A stretch of 64,000 nt of DNA from Chalara sp. BL73 (GCA_918026815.1 CAKJVC010000021.1:434001-498000); one strand, 5' to 3'; counted from the first letter of the stretch, positions 46,073 through 58,188 are shown. Numbers and translations: made by a program. The notes: generated by a model not told the origin, from the letters alone.

Positions 46073-48109
46073 ATGTCTACTCGTTACTCTTTGCGACAGA
46101 CTCCAAAGTACACTATAAGCCTCAAAACACCACCCAAATGTCCTTACTAACCGGTGAAAACAGGAAGACAGCGCATGAGGGTTATGTAGAAACTCCGCGT
46201 ATTCGCAAGCCAAATCGCCGTATGTTTTTGTCATTATTTTTTGTGCCGTCATGGGCTTTGTATTCATCGAACAACAGCTGAACCCAGTGCGCAGGCAAGT
46301 CTCAATTCCCAGAAGATTCAGCCGACGATTCATCTTCTACGACGAACTCCATCGGAGTTGCCGCCCATTCTTCAAACTCCCGCAAAGTCAGCTTGGTAGA
46401 GAAAGCAACAACAACGACGACGACGAATGGTTTGGCCAATGGTAATGGATATGCAAAGCCAGAGGAATACCTAAATGACAAGCAAACAAATGGCACCAAT
46501 GGATACGCAAATGGTCACGCCAATGGCCACGCCAATGGTCACGCCAATGGTCACGCCAATGGTCACGCCAATGGCCACACAAATGGACATGCGGATGCCG
46601 CTGCAGAGAAGAAACTCGATGCAGAATTTCGTAAGATCATTGATGGATGGGAGGTCGGGACCAATCCCAAGGTCGACTCTTCCGGTCACTTTGATTTTGG
46701 TGGATCATTTGGTGTCAGTGCTATGATGATCGGCTTTCCGCTGTTGATGTACTATATGTGGATTGGAGCAACCTTCTACGATGGCAAGGTTCCCACGCCA
46801 GAAAAAGGCCAATCTTTCGAAGATTTTGTCAAATACTTGGGAAACCTTGTGTACGAGCATGCTTTTCCATCTTTGTATGCATGGAAGATTTACTGGACCT
46901 TCTTCATCTTTGAGGCTGCTTGTTATTGCTTAATGCCCGGCATCTACACCTATGGCAAGCCGCTTCCTCATGAGGGAGGTAAGCAATTGAAATACTACTG
47001 CTCTGCAATGTGGTCCTGGTATACTACGATCGTTGTTATGGGAGCTTTACATTACACTGGCATATTCCCACTGTACACCATCATCGATGAATTCGGGCCT
47101 ATCATGTCAGTAGCCATCTGCTCGGGATTTTTGGTGTCCATCGTGGCCTACTTCTCAGCAATCGCTCGTGGTGCCCAACACCGTATGACGGGGTATTTCT
47201 TCTATGACTTCTTCATGGGGGCAGAACTAAATCCAAGAATGTTTGGCATACTTGACTTCAAAATGTTCTTCGAGGTTCGCCTTCCGTGGTTCATTCTTTT
47301 TGGTCTCACGTCTGCAACCGCTGCAAGACAATATGAGAATAACGGATACGTTTCCGGAGAAGTCGGGTTGATGCTTCTCGCTCACTTTTTATACGCAAAT
47401 TCTTGCGCGAAGGGCGAAGAACTGATCACCACAACATGGTACGGGCTCCTACTATTGATGCAGATATATTATCTAACCTGTAGTACTATAGGGACATGTA
47501 TTACGAAAAATGGGGCTTTATGTTAATCTTCTGGAACCTTGCTGGCGTTCCTCTTTCTTATTGTCACTCCACACTCTACCTTGCTAACCATCACCCATCC
47601 ACCTACCACCATAGCCCATATTTTCTGGGTGCTCTATACACCGCGTATCTTTTCGTCTATTGGGTCTGGGATACCACAAACTCCCAGAAGAACCGTTTCC
47701 GCTCCGAGGAGAAGGGTAAACTCATCATCCGCAAGGCCTTCCCTCAATTACCTTGGGGTACTGTGAAAAACCCGAGGAAAATCAAGACAAGCACTGGAGA
47801 CTCCATCCTAATTGATGGCTGGTATGGATACGCTCGCAAGATTCATTACACATGCGACATGTTCTTCGCTTTATCTTGGGGTCTTGTCACAGGATTCAAC
47901 AGCCCGTTCCCATGGTTTTATCCCGTCTTCTTTGGTGGTATGATCATGCACCGTGCCATTAGAGATGATCAACGATGCCAGAAGAAGTATGGTGCTGCTT
48001 GGGATGAATACAAGGCAACTGTGCCATATCTCTTTATTCCCGTAAGAGCATAAGCCCACACCTTCATAAGTAAAACCGTTACTAATGCACGATACAGTAT
48101 GTCATTTAA
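46073..48109 (+). CDS. erg4: C-24(28) sterol reductase Erg4
   Basis: Exons 46073-46107, 46164-46219, 46295-47438, 47492-48041 and 48098-48109 give 598 aa. The soluble N-terminal 170 residues are longer than in yeast and contain an Asn-Gly-His-Ala repeat. The ERG4/ERG24 membrane domain follows with several spans: [60 protein letters not shown] then YCHSTLYL, and the C-terminal [20 protein letters not shown] with [11 protein letters not shown]. The last three residues come from a 12-nt terminal exon; reading through its intron would give VRA instead, but the family ends in YLFIPYVI. The enzyme does the final NADPH-dependent step of ergosterol synthesis in the ER. Confidence 0.95.
46507..46590 (+). 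repeat. 12-bp minisatellite inside ERG4 exon 3
   Basis: Seven tandem units of a 12-base repeat (consensus GCCAATGGTCAC), encoding Ala-Asn-Gly-His seven times with slight variation (the last unit is Thr-Asn-Gly-His). Unit length is a multiple of three, so copy changes keep the frame. It lies in the cytosolic N-terminal extension. Confidence 0.9.
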
Positions 48110-49357
48110 TCAAGGAGAGGGAAACAACGAGGATAAGTGAAGCATGAGTAAGCAAACGAATGGCATGCGTAAGGAAACGAAATAAGGGCTGCAATTTAGA
48201 CAACCACAACAGCACGTGTGGCCGTGCTGCTGCTTTTTGGCGGCTCTTCAACTGTATAATATTAAACTCATTAGTTACAATTTTAATACATGATATAATA
48301 ATGAGGATATCCTTCCTAAGCGAAACGTCAAGGCAAACCTTGGATGCGGAAACAGTCCTATTCTGTATTCAATTTAATCATCCTGGAATCAAGGCAGTCG
48401 AAAATTAATCTCGCCTCTGGCGAGGCGATACACGTGGTCATAGCAGATTGGGCCGATGGTCTTTTTATCTAGGAAAATAAGAATAAATGCCTAAGAGCGT
48501 AGAACGGCCTGCCCAGCGGCAGCCTGCAAGAGTATCCGAGCACATCATATTATGGTGTGAGTTCTTCCATGGGGAAGTAATGGAGGTGTGAGTCTTTCCT
48601 TTGCTTTCAATGGTTAAATCTGTAGCGTCTTCATTCACAAGAAAAGCTTGGGCGACCGCCGCGCGGTGCGGTGTGATAAGATTATAAGGTTGGAATCCAT
48701 GCCGACCGGTGGCTCAGAAGGATGGCTTACCCATTGTAGAGTGCTATGGTGAGCTTATCTTTGTCCTTCGTGGACCGGTATTCCGAGAGGGCGAGAACAA
48801 CCTGACGAGATCCTACGAGGCTTTCAAAGTGCACCAAGCCTGCCTTCACGGCTGTTGGGAGCTATGAGGAAAACCCAGGTTGAAGGCTAGGTCGCCGAGA
48901 TATGCACTGCTTACCGGAATAAAAGCCTGCCTGTTCAAGAGATCTAAGCTTGTAGAGGTCAAGGAGGAAGGGAACACTTCAGACATCGTGTAATCACCCT
49001 CTCTCTAGATATTACCCAAGTGAATTGTTCTCGGATGCATGCTGCTGGACAAAACTCAGTAGGGTAGCCTAATGAAAGAGGGCGGATCGCCTCGCAGTCT
49101 AATATAGAACGTCCGAAATTATGGGAAATCACCTGTAAGACACGAATCTTAATGAACAGCGACCGAAGAAAAAATTAAAAATTAGACGCACCGCTGGTGG
49201 AGTATCCACCAGAACTACTGACATGAGAGGTTCAGTGCTAGAGAATGACAAGTGCTTGCTATATTCAAGAATATGAGCTGTGATGAACAGTGTGCTTTCA
49301 TTACTAGCCTGTATATTTACGGCAGCTATTTCGTCTCATGCTTAGTGAATGATCCGC
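48110..49357. other. Intergenic, no gene seen
   Basis: Convergent 3' region between ERG4 and CCZ1, 1.25 kb. No coding signature was found in any frame. Confidence 0.5.
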
Positions 49358-52032
49358 CTATCCAGCAAAGTTCAATAAACTCTCTATGTAGCGTTTCGTA
49401 TCTATTCCAATTCCTTGTGCTAGTCGACCTGAATCAGAGGCATCGCCTCCTGATACTGATCTACCTGTGAATCTGTTCGATGACTTGGCTGCCACATGAT
49501 CACTTGCCCGTCGAATCAAGAATATTTCCTTCTCTTTAGGAAATGTGGATTCAAATGGACCGGAAGGCGTGTCGAGGAAAGGGTGGGCGGGCCCGGAACC
49601 CAGGCTCGGTCCAGGGCTGCTCGTTCCACGTGATACTCCTCGTTTCGAACTTGGAGAACGTGAGCTGTGAGGCTCCAGGTCGTCCTCCGCAATGGTGTGC
49701 GGAGTCTTGACTTTGCCAGATGCTAAATATGGGTCTGATATAGATGATTCAGGATTTGCAACTTTGTTCCACACAATCCACCACCCTCGACTAGTTTTGC
49801 ACGTCTTTTCTCTCTCAGTCTCGTCTGTCATGCTAGCTATGTATGTATTGATGATTTGGATATGTGTATTGATCGCTTCAATACGAGTCCAAGGAGCAAC
49901 CACGGAGGGCTTTGCGTGAAGCAGATGTGGATCTGGGATGTTGGGAATAGTCGAGTTGACTGTCAGGAGACTCGGATTCCAAATGAGATTATAAATTGGT
50001 GTGTTAGAATCATCTGTACCACTCGCACCAAGATCTGGCTTGGATGCTCTATAAGCTGTAGAAACTAGGAGAGGCTTGATCAACGGTCCAATCTGGTGAT
50101 GAAGCGACCGGTATAGGCCGTTCAGAGCAAGAGAACTGGCTCGTAGATCGAAAAGCAGTGCAAATATAAATGGCTTCTTCACATATACAACGACCCTGAG
50201 CTTCTTTGTCTTGTTACGGTCTTGGCTATCAAAAGAGTTCTTGGATGTGCCTGTGCGCTCTGATCCAGGACCATGTGATGACGCCCGATCGTTTTCTGTG
50301 CTTCCCAAATCAATACTGATTTCATTTTCAGCTCGAGCATCCTCTTCTCTCTCAAGTTCCACAGTCAAGGTTCGTAGAAGTAATCTTGAATTTCGAGATG
50401 CAGCAGATTCTTCTACATCAGCACGTTCTTCGGAATCATCCTCGATGTCTCCCAGAAGTCCAATCAGATAGTGGCCCACTGAGTCATCTCGGGGGTATAT
50501 TGCTGATTCTTCCAGGCCTAGATCATCCGCCAGTCTTTGAGCTGTGGCAGCATGATTTGCCGGCTGGGCAGCCGCTACATTTTGAGATGAGCTTTCTTCT
50601 CGAGCTGGTTCTTCTTTTGCAGAGAGCCCGCCTCCCAAAGACCAATGCCTTCCGTATCCAAATTTCAAATACTGCATCAACGTGGCAGCTTTGCTTGAAT
50701 CACTATCGGTGGAAGTGGATGCGTAGCTTGAAGGGCCACGATTAAGCGAAGGACGGCGATTCTTTTTGGATTTCTGGGTTACTGGCTCCTGGATCGGAGC
50801 AGCAGGTAACCCATTGAGTGGCGATGGTCCGTCATCCTGGGGTAGAGTATCTTCTACAGGGCTCAACCCATATACCTCTCGAGATTTCTGCTTTGCCTCA
50901 GGAGATAGAGTTTTCCCTTTAGTCTTTCCTTTCGATCTCTTGGTCCGTCTGTTAGAAGTAGGATTGTCCACTATCCCATAGGCAAGATCGCCCCAGCGAT
51001 ACAAGTCCTCCATCCAATGCGACACATCTCGTAAAGACTTCCTAGATAGTGCGCCAGTTCCCAAAAATATAGCACCATCTTCAGCAGCAGGTTCATTTCC
51101 AGATCCGAGCCAAGGCGCAGTAGGCGGTGCCCAATGAACCGTTGGAGGTCGACTAGACTGTTCGTTCCCAGCATTCGACTCAATTCCGTCACCAAATTTC
51201 GATACAATAACGTCAACGAGCCCATCGATACGGCCAACAAAGCCTTCGAGGACCTCGCGTTCACCGCTACCCCGCTCTTCCTCGCCGACGCCCATTCCAA
51301 GTTCGCCACAGGCAGCAATTTTTATGCCTCCATAAAGGTTGTTTGCCGGATTACCATGCAGAAGTACGTTCCATGTTGGCAGAAAAGTATCCCAGTATCT
51401 GGACAAAATTCCCATGAATTTTGATCTTTTGGTCCGCACAAACAAAGCGCTTAGTGAGGCAGCATGATGTAGGAGAAATGTCGAGTGCGCCTGTAGGAGA
51501 TCCCCTAAAAGTAAAATAGCAGGCTTGACTTCCCGCGAGGAGTATTCCGGGATTTCCTTTCCATCTTGAGCTTTATCCTTGCCTGTAGTCGACCGCGCTG
51601 CCTTGCCGGGGAGAATGGTCAAGTTGATCGACTTGATTTAATCAGCAATGCGCCATCTTGGAGATGTATGATACTCACAGCTAATATCCACCAGCCTGAC
51701 TCTAGCTCATGGAGAATAATTCGCGACTTGGAGGTCTCCACAGTATCTACAGATCTTCCATCCGAGAAGCTTTTGCCAAATTCTACCATTCCTTGTGCCA
51801 GGCCAATCTGCCTCAACTGCTCGTTCTTTTGCTCGCGAATCGCATCCTGGACGGCCGGTTGATTGGGACTGCTTTGCGCCTTCGCAACACCCTCACGAGG
51901 CTCACTGGATGAGTAGTAGACAATTTGGTCTTCTATCGTATCATCTGTGTTTCCGAGGGAAGGATTATAAATGGCTAGAAAGCCCAGGTGAGCAGGGACT
52001 ACGGCTTGGGAAGATCCAGTGGGAAAAGACAT
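49358..52032 (-). CDS. ccz1: Vacuolar fusion protein Ccz1
   Basis: Exons (minus) 51679-52032 and 49358-51631; 875 aa. The N-terminal longin domain is recognised in VPAHLGFLAIYNPSLGNTDD, DQIVYYSSSEPREG, then LRQIGLAQGMVEFGKSFSDG and SRIILHELESGWWILASINL. The middle has long Ser/Pro/charged linkers and the fungal LKFGYGRHWSLGGGLSAKE motif. The C-terminal third (FIFALLFDLRASSLALNGLY then RSLHHQIGPL, and WWIVWNKVANPESS) forms the further longin-like domains. Ccz1 pairs with Mon1 as the exchange factor for Rab7/Ypt7 on endosomes, autophagosomes and vacuoles. I used the Met at 52032 (MSFPTGSS); an in-frame Met four codons earlier is possible. It is divergent from the formyltransferase gene. Confidence 0.85.
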
Positions 52033-52605
52033 GGCACAACACAACTAGGAGCCAGGAGATACATGACAAGAATAGTGAGAATGACAGGAGAGCATTATAT
52101 AGCCGACGCCTTCACACCGAACAAGTCCATGATATTGCGCTGGATCTTCAGGAGAACAGTGCAGTGATGTCAGGGCTGCCACACCAAGCAAGGATGCTGG
52201 CCAAGTCATCGATCCTTGCCAAAAATTTCAGTCACCCATTACCGCCTTGGTTTTCAGGCACTAATATTCAATGACAGATGAGCTTGTTAAATCACGTGGA
52301 GATGGTATACTTCTTTTGTATCATATGCTGTGGGGCCATTATAGTTTATAGAGTAGGCGTGTGCTCTGGTGGTGCCCAAGGAGGTGTCGATTAGGTTCCC
52401 GGGCTCAGCTATAAGTTCTATAACTTTTTTGGGGCGAAAACAACGATACTCCCAGAAGAGCTCAGATACGACGTATACGAATCGGGCGACCTTAATACTG
52501 ACTTATTGTTACTTTCAAAGAATTAGAGCTCTTTCTCTTCCCGAAAGGGACAGTCTCACAAGATCATACCATAGTTCCACTGGTTGCTCCGCCAAAGAAC
52601 CAGAA
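52033..52605. promoter_or_regulatory. Divergent promoter region, CCZ1 and Met-tRNA formyltransferase
   Basis: A 573-base gap between opposing starts. An open frame continues upstream of the formyltransferase ATG (from 52369) but has no presequence character. No specific site was assigned. Confidence 0.4.
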
Positions 52606-54292
52606 ATGTATCTCATACACCCTTTCCGGTGTCTAGCCAGAGGAACCATTATCAGGACCTTTCGGATAAACAATGCTCGGTTCATACATACAGATCCAGA
52701 GAAGGAGCATTCCTCAGCAATATTTGATCAAGCATTAGCAAAACTCAAAGATTGCCAAAGTGCAGCGCCTAACCTTGTCAAATTTCCGCCAGAGAAACTG
52801 AAAATACTCTTTTGTGGCTCAGATGATTTCAGCTGTGCGGCGTTGAGAGCACTACATGAAGAACAGCAAAGGGATCCTTCCAATGTAGATTTAATTGAAG
52901 TCTTCTTGCGGCCTGGTAAGCCAACTGGACGAGGATTGAAACAAATCAGAGATGGTACGTGTCTCAAGTTCCGGAAGAAAACACTTCAAGCTGATGTTAA
53001 GTAGTACCGCTGAAAGCCGTAGCCCAAGAATTGGGACTCAAAATTTATGAGAGAGATACGTTCACGGGTTGGGAGGTAAGGCTTTTTTTTTCGCGCAATA
53101 TCAATTCATGCTGATAGTCCTACAGATGCCCTTGCATGTTAACCTAATTGTAGCCGTATCATTTGGACTGTTCGTTCCTCCAAGGATCCTTAAATCTGCA
53201 CTTTATAGAGGAATTAATATCCACCCGTCTCTTTTGCCAAAGTAAGCGTCCTGAGAGATTATCGCATATATATCTTTTAACATGTTGATGCAGATTTCGC
53301 GGCCCAGCACCGCTCCAGCACACAATCATGTCAGGATCAACAGTAACAGGTGTAACGCTCCAAACTCTCGACGAGAAAACCTTTGACCACGGCAAGATTC
53401 TAGCACAGACTCCGCAGCATGAGACGAAAATTCCTGATCCATTCAAGATCACATATTCCGAGCTGTTGAAACACATTACGCCAAAGGCTACAGATCTTCT
53501 AATAAAAGGCATCCGGGAACGGCTCTACTTGCCCTCCACCCCCGAACTCAACTTCCAAAAGCCCAACGACGAGAACCTCATCCACGCTACCAAAATCACC
53601 AGTGCTGACCGGCAAATCGAATGGCGCGACTCCATTTTAAAAATCGAGAGATACAACCGCGCCATCGGCCGACTGTGGAGCGACGTCCATGTCGACGCAC
53701 AAACAGTGAAGCGTTTGATACTCGAAGACATGGAGATCGTTGACGAGCCTGAGAGTCTCCGCGGCTGGCACAACCACTGGAAATTTAACAGCGGAGGCAG
53801 GATTACCCAAGAGTGCTTGGCCGAGCACCCGGATGTGCGCTTCATGGTACTTGCGGATCCGAGCGGGCAGATTGGCGACCTCGACCCCAAGAGCGTGGCC
53901 TTCTACGTGAAAGACGGGTCCGCGGTCATGTTCTGGGGCGGCAGGAAGAACAAATGCATCCGTGTGCGGGAGATTACCGTTTCCGGGAAGGGCAAGGCGG
54001 CTGCGGCGACGGTCATGGACGGAGTTAAGGACCGCGAAGTGTGGCAGCTGAAGAGGCATAGGAGCCACCGGGCTTTGTGAGTGCTTCTTTCATACCGCCG
54101 TCCTCTAATTTCGTCTTAAGAAACTAACGGGTGACCAGGCGAGCCATTAGAAAGGGGCAGATCATTACTAAGAGCCTATCTCGATCTGGGGATATTGATT
54201 CAGATGGTCCCGGAACCGCGCAGGATCCCCTAGGTGAGGAACGCGCGCAAAGGCCCGTCGACGACAAGGAGAAGCAGAATCCTGCGATCTAA
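52606..54292 (+). CDS. fmt1: Mitochondrial methionyl-tRNA formyltransferase
   Basis: Exons 52606-52954, 53005-53075, 53126-53241, 53294-54076 and 54139-54292; 490 aa. The Arg-rich N-terminus without acidic residues (MYLIHPFRCLARGTIIRTFR) is a mitochondrial presequence. The catalytic domain shows KILFCGSDDFSCAALRAL, KPTGRG, NIHPSLLPKFRGPAPLQH with the Asn/His pair, then GVTLQTLDEKTFDHGKILAQ with the Asp region. The C-terminal OB-like part includes NLIHATKITSADRQIEW. It formylates initiator Met-tRNA for mitochondrial translation. The end is ambiguous: a stop at 54080 if the last intron (54077-54138) is retained, or 71 nt-codon-rich extension ending DKEKQNPAI when spliced. The length exceeds bacterial Fmt by about 150 residues, as in other fungi. 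Confidence 0.88.
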
Positions 54293-54889
54293 AGGCACCC
54301 ATTTGCTGGTACATATGAGCTTCCGGCGCCGGTATATAGCGAGGTAAGTGGCGCTGATATTTCACCAGATGAGAAGGGGGGGAGAAACGATAAATCCGTT
54401 CAAATAGACCATGGTTATTTGATGAGAAGGATTAAACATGTAGTGTTGTGACAGTTCATGTGTATGATAGAGATTATGTATGATAAGGAGAGCTTCTGGA
54501 TCGTTGTATATGTAGTAGTGTAAGATGGATAGATGTAGCTTGGCATCGGCGACGCCGCGGCCGACAAGATACCTGCCTCTGGGTTCATGTCTATTGTTTG
54601 CTGTGGAGACCTCAGTTAGGTGCTTTTATGGCGATTCTATCTCCAAGAATTCACGCAGTAGGATGGTTACGCGCACAGTAGGGAATTCGACCAAGACGAA
54701 TGCACGGCCTGACCTCTACTATCTCAGTGTCTCGAAATAGGTAGTATAGTATCTCGAAATCGTTGATTCGTTAACTCCATTGCCGAGCGCTCGCTATATG
54801 TAATCACTCGACTATATGCTCCTCGACACGACGGCCGCCCTCATATCCATCTATCTTAACGCCATAAAATATCCCGTCCAATGAGAAAA
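54293..54889. other. Convergent 3' intergenic region
   Basis: Shared 3' flank of the formyltransferase and DRE2. No gene or repeat is recognised. Confidence 0.5.
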
Positions 54890-55969
54890 TTACAGTTGCA
54901 CATCGTTATTGAGCAGTCGAACCTCCTCGCCAGGTTTGAAGGCCGGCATACCGATGTATGGACACCCGTCACACCGGAAAGCGTCCCCCAAGCTGCAGTT
55001 CCCACATGAGCCGACCTTTCCTTGGACTGTGAAATCGACTTCGGCGAGGTCATCGGCGTCAAGTTTGAGGGTGGCAAGCTGGGCATCAGCAGTCGCGCGT
55101 TTGGCTGCATCTTCAGCGGCGAGTTTCTCTGCTAGACCGCAGGTACAGTCTTTACAAGCTCGGCGGCGTTTACCAGCTCTCGGAGCACACTCAGGAGCTG
55201 TGATTACCATTAGCTGATGCTCGTTTCAGCGCTGTCTGTTAGTCGACTTACGAATATTAACAGGCCTTCGCAAATCTTCCTCTGTCAGAAGAGTGTCCTC
55301 GTCAATAAGCTCATCGTCGTCGTCCTCGCCAGTGATCAGTGGATCATCAAAGTCATCACTGAAATCGACGAATCCAACCCCCGTAGGCTTGCTCTGTGCC
55401 ATATCGACGCTCTTTCGCTTGCCATTGATTGGGACCGTCACTGCCTCCACCACTGGCCCAGCATTCGACACCGCACCATTCTTCCCTTTTCTCCGTAGCC
55501 GAAGTGGGATGGCTTCGCTGACAGCATAATCTGGCTTCACCATGCCATCGCCCTCTGCAACCAATCCAGCCAAAATTGACTCTCGATACTCCTCCCCTGT
55601 TTTTATGGTTCCGAATGTGCCATCCTGTGCTTGTAATCTTCCGCCTGGCTTCAGAGCCTGCGCGATCCTCGTGAATACGTCCCGGACTAACAGTGACGAG
55701 GATTCTTCGCGTGTGCCACTCGCATCGGTAAGTATGAGGATCAGGTCGTAGGTTGAGTCTGGCAGCGTGACTAGCCCTGCAGAAAGGCGGTCGAGCATCT
55801 GCAAATCGGTGATGGCTCGATCATGGGTCACGAGCACATCTCGAAGCTTTTGCTCATGGCTAGCGATCGAAGGAGGCGCGAGCAAAAGGGTTCTGGCATT
55901 GGGCTTTGTTATCTTTGTCGAAGCGGGGGTCGGAAAGAAATCGGAGGAGAAATCTATAGAAGGGGCCAT
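54890..55969 (-). CDS. dre2: Fe-S cluster assembly protein Dre2 (CIAPIN1/anamorsin)
   Basis: Exons (minus) 55252-55969 and 54890-55197; 341 aa. The N-terminal methyltransferase-like domain runs [15 protein letters not shown] to about residue 150. An acidic linker follows ([20 protein letters not shown]). The C-terminal domain has both Fe-S motifs: C-X11-C-X2-C-X-C ([19 protein letters not shown]) and the twin CX2C ([19 protein letters not shown]). With Tah18 it passes electrons for cytosolic iron-sulfur cluster assembly. The start at 55969 matches the family's MAPS start; an in-frame Met at 56146 would add an unlikely extension. The 54-nt intron joins VNI to PPECAPRAG. Confidence 0.95.
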
Positions 55970-56843
55970 TGTGGGAAGGCGAAATTGTTCTGCTGTATAG
56001 GATAGGTATTTCAGCAACTCTATGGACTTGGAGAAAACAGTTCTTGTAGACAGTGGTTGTGGTGAAAAGAAGAGAAAGGGGTGTGTTTTTTGGGGGGGAG
56101 GGATAAGATAGGGTACAACAGACGCGGAAATGTTTAATCCATTCATAAGCAGCCCACCAAAAATTTATCGTCTTGGGAGGGCAGAAATGGTAAGCAAACC
56201 CCCACTCAGCGTCATTGGACTTTTTTCCGATCGGAAACCCTGGGACTGTCTTCCAAGAGTGTGGCGGGGGGTTGAGTGGGCCCTCAGCGCTGAGCCCCAG
56301 GGCCTTTTCCCCAGATTTGGGGTATCGATCGTCACATTCCGTCCAGGGGGCGGAGGGGGGAGGGGAGAGGAGAAGAGAGGGAGGGAGGGGAAAAGGAGGC
56401 GGTCTTGAAGGAAGAGGGTGCTATTTAAATGTTTATATAACCGTCTACAGATTGGGGCTGTGATACAGTATACTCTTTTTTTTTTCAGTTGAGGACTTGA
56501 CTGAAACTCAATCAGCCATCCCAAGCATGATTTCCTCAGGCCATTACGTGACCTGCAACACCTCACCTACTGGAATACTGCGGGGTGGTCTGACTCAATC
56601 CAAACCCGCCTCCCCTCTCCCTCTCCCCTCCCTGAGCTTGTACCTTCGTAGCTCATTGATCACGCGAGCTCGCTTCCCAAAGGAAAGCATCAGCGCAGCC
56701 CCTTCTTAGCTCCCCTCTCCCTCCTCCTTCTGTCTTCTACTACAACAACAACATAATACCATCATACTTCTTCAATCATCAACACCATCTCAAGACGTGC
56801 CCGCACATACTCAATACCATCTATAGACATCCAAACCGCAATC
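55970..56843. promoter_or_regulatory. Divergent promoter region, DRE2 and STF2-like gene
   Basis: Includes a G/A-rich run at 56345-56402 and C/T-rich runs at about 56605-56640 and 56710-56745, the latter close to the probable transcription start of the STF2-like gene. Several CCCCT/AGGGG stress-element-like cores are present. The 5' UTR of the STF2-like gene runs to 56844. Confidence 0.45.
56345..56402 (+). other. G-rich purine tract, possible G-quadruplex
   Basis: Repeated runs of three to six Gs separated by short A/GA spacers (GGGGG, GGGGGG, GGGG, GGG, GGG, GGGG) on the plus strand. Such a run can fold as a G-quadruplex and often excludes nucleosomes in fungal promoters. Confidence 0.6.
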
Positions 56844-57455
56844 AGTAAGTCTTATCTGTTCCTGCCCATCTTCTTGTTGACCTTACCCCGCCCTATCCGC
56901 AAGCATTCCTTTGCACAACCTTGAGAAGCTTCAGCTTGGGTTGTACAATAGCATTGCAATGACTTCATACGGGTGCTAATATCCATTTGGCAGTGGGAAA
57001 GACCAACAAGTACAATGACCGCGACCACGCCGGCTTGGCCAATGGCACTGCTTCTCCAATTGAACACTTGCCCCGTTACTTCGCCAAGTCTGGCCATATC
57101 GATGCCGACCCCAAGAAGGCCAAGAAGAATGGTGCTGGCAAGGGAGGCTGGTGAGTTGATGCCATATGCTACACAATGAACAATGGGCGTTGCTGATGGA
57201 ACAAGGGGAGTGAATGGCGAGGAAGTCCAAGATGAGGGCTTCAACTTGAACAACGCCCGCCGCCGCTCCAACAGCAGCTCCTACTCTGCCGGCCTCAAGG
57301 ACTTCAAGACTAAGTTTGAAACCATTGAGACTGAACCGGTCTTTGAGGAGGAGATTCATGGTGCTTATGACACTGAGGAGGTTCGCCGCGTCAATACTGA
57401 CAGCTCCGAAGGTTCCGAGGGTAGCGTTGAGGAGGACAAGGCCAAGTCCGCTTAA
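56844..57455 (+). CDS. STF2-like / stress-related small hydrophilic protein
   Basis: Exons: first base of the ATG at 56844, then 56994-57150 and 57206-57455; 135 aa. A 149-nt intron (56845-56993) splits the start codon as A|TG, giving ATCATGG in the mRNA and the protein MGKTNKYNDRDHAGLANGTA. PRYFAKSGHIDADPKKAKKN then GAGKGGWG matches the STF2-like/ATPase-stabilising-factor motif (P-Y-F---G--D------KN-GGGKGNWG). The rest is charged and Ser-rich (RRRSNSSS, FETIETEPVFEEEIHGAYD). Yeast Stf2 is linked to F1F0-ATPase stabilisation and desiccation tolerance; the fungal homologues are mostly uncharacterised. No earlier ATG gives this frame. Confidence 0.78.
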
Positions 57456-58188
57456 GGAAAAGGGGCTATGCTGAAGAAGTAGTCGCTGGTATTCCTGATG
57501 GATGACAGGCAGACGGTCAGTTTTTCGCAGGTGGAATGGCGTGATATTACTTCTCTTTTCATTAATCATCATGGGAAATGGATATGGCTCGCTGGTATGC
57601 GAGACCATTAATTGTACAGTAAGCTCATTAGCTATTAGGGTATAGATGATTTGCCCGTGCTGTCCTTCGTCGTCATTATAGACGATTCCATACTGGCTTT
57701 CGATGTTAACACGTTAACAAACACTACCCTCCCTTCACAGATGGGTAAGGAGATATGGTTGAACATATTAACACCTACACCTCTATTTATATGAGGCTAG
57801 AGAATTACTCTATCCCCCGGCCACCTCTAAAATGGCCACAAATCAAGCCATTAATTCCAGATTATAGGGTAGGCTAGGATCCTCGATTCTCCTAAATTTC
57901 ATCATTCTTTTTTTTCCAATTGATAGTAATAGCTCTTGTATTAACTTTATCTTTCTCTTTCTAATATCAGGCTTCATTTTGAACATATTAAAGCAAGTGC
58001 CGGATGTTGTGCCACTATGGAAGTACGATGGATAAATCTCGACTTTGTACATCCTCGGTTCCCCACTTATCCGGGTAGAGTACCACTTTTCTCAACCTGA
58101 ACAACAACGCCTATTACTCCCTCCTAATATAAATCGATACAAGAGGTCAAAATTTGTCTCATAAGGTATAAGATACTGAGCCAGAAAC
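57456..58188. other. Intergenic, possible decayed element
   Basis: Holds the 3' flank of the STF2-like gene. The part from about 57840 to 58090 reads on the minus strand as a Lys/Arg-rich frame resembling nothing specific, and looks like transposon debris, but I could not find terminal repeats. Confidence 0.3.

Noticed and set aside
46388..46689. Antisense frames with repeated HWRDH or GVTI units
   Set aside because: They merely reflect the 12-bp minisatellite of ERG4 read in other frames.
57843..58090. Possible transposon end or transposase fragment
   Set aside because: Lys/Arg-rich reading and a GC-box-like end at about 58045-58085, but I found no terminal inverted repeat or target duplication.
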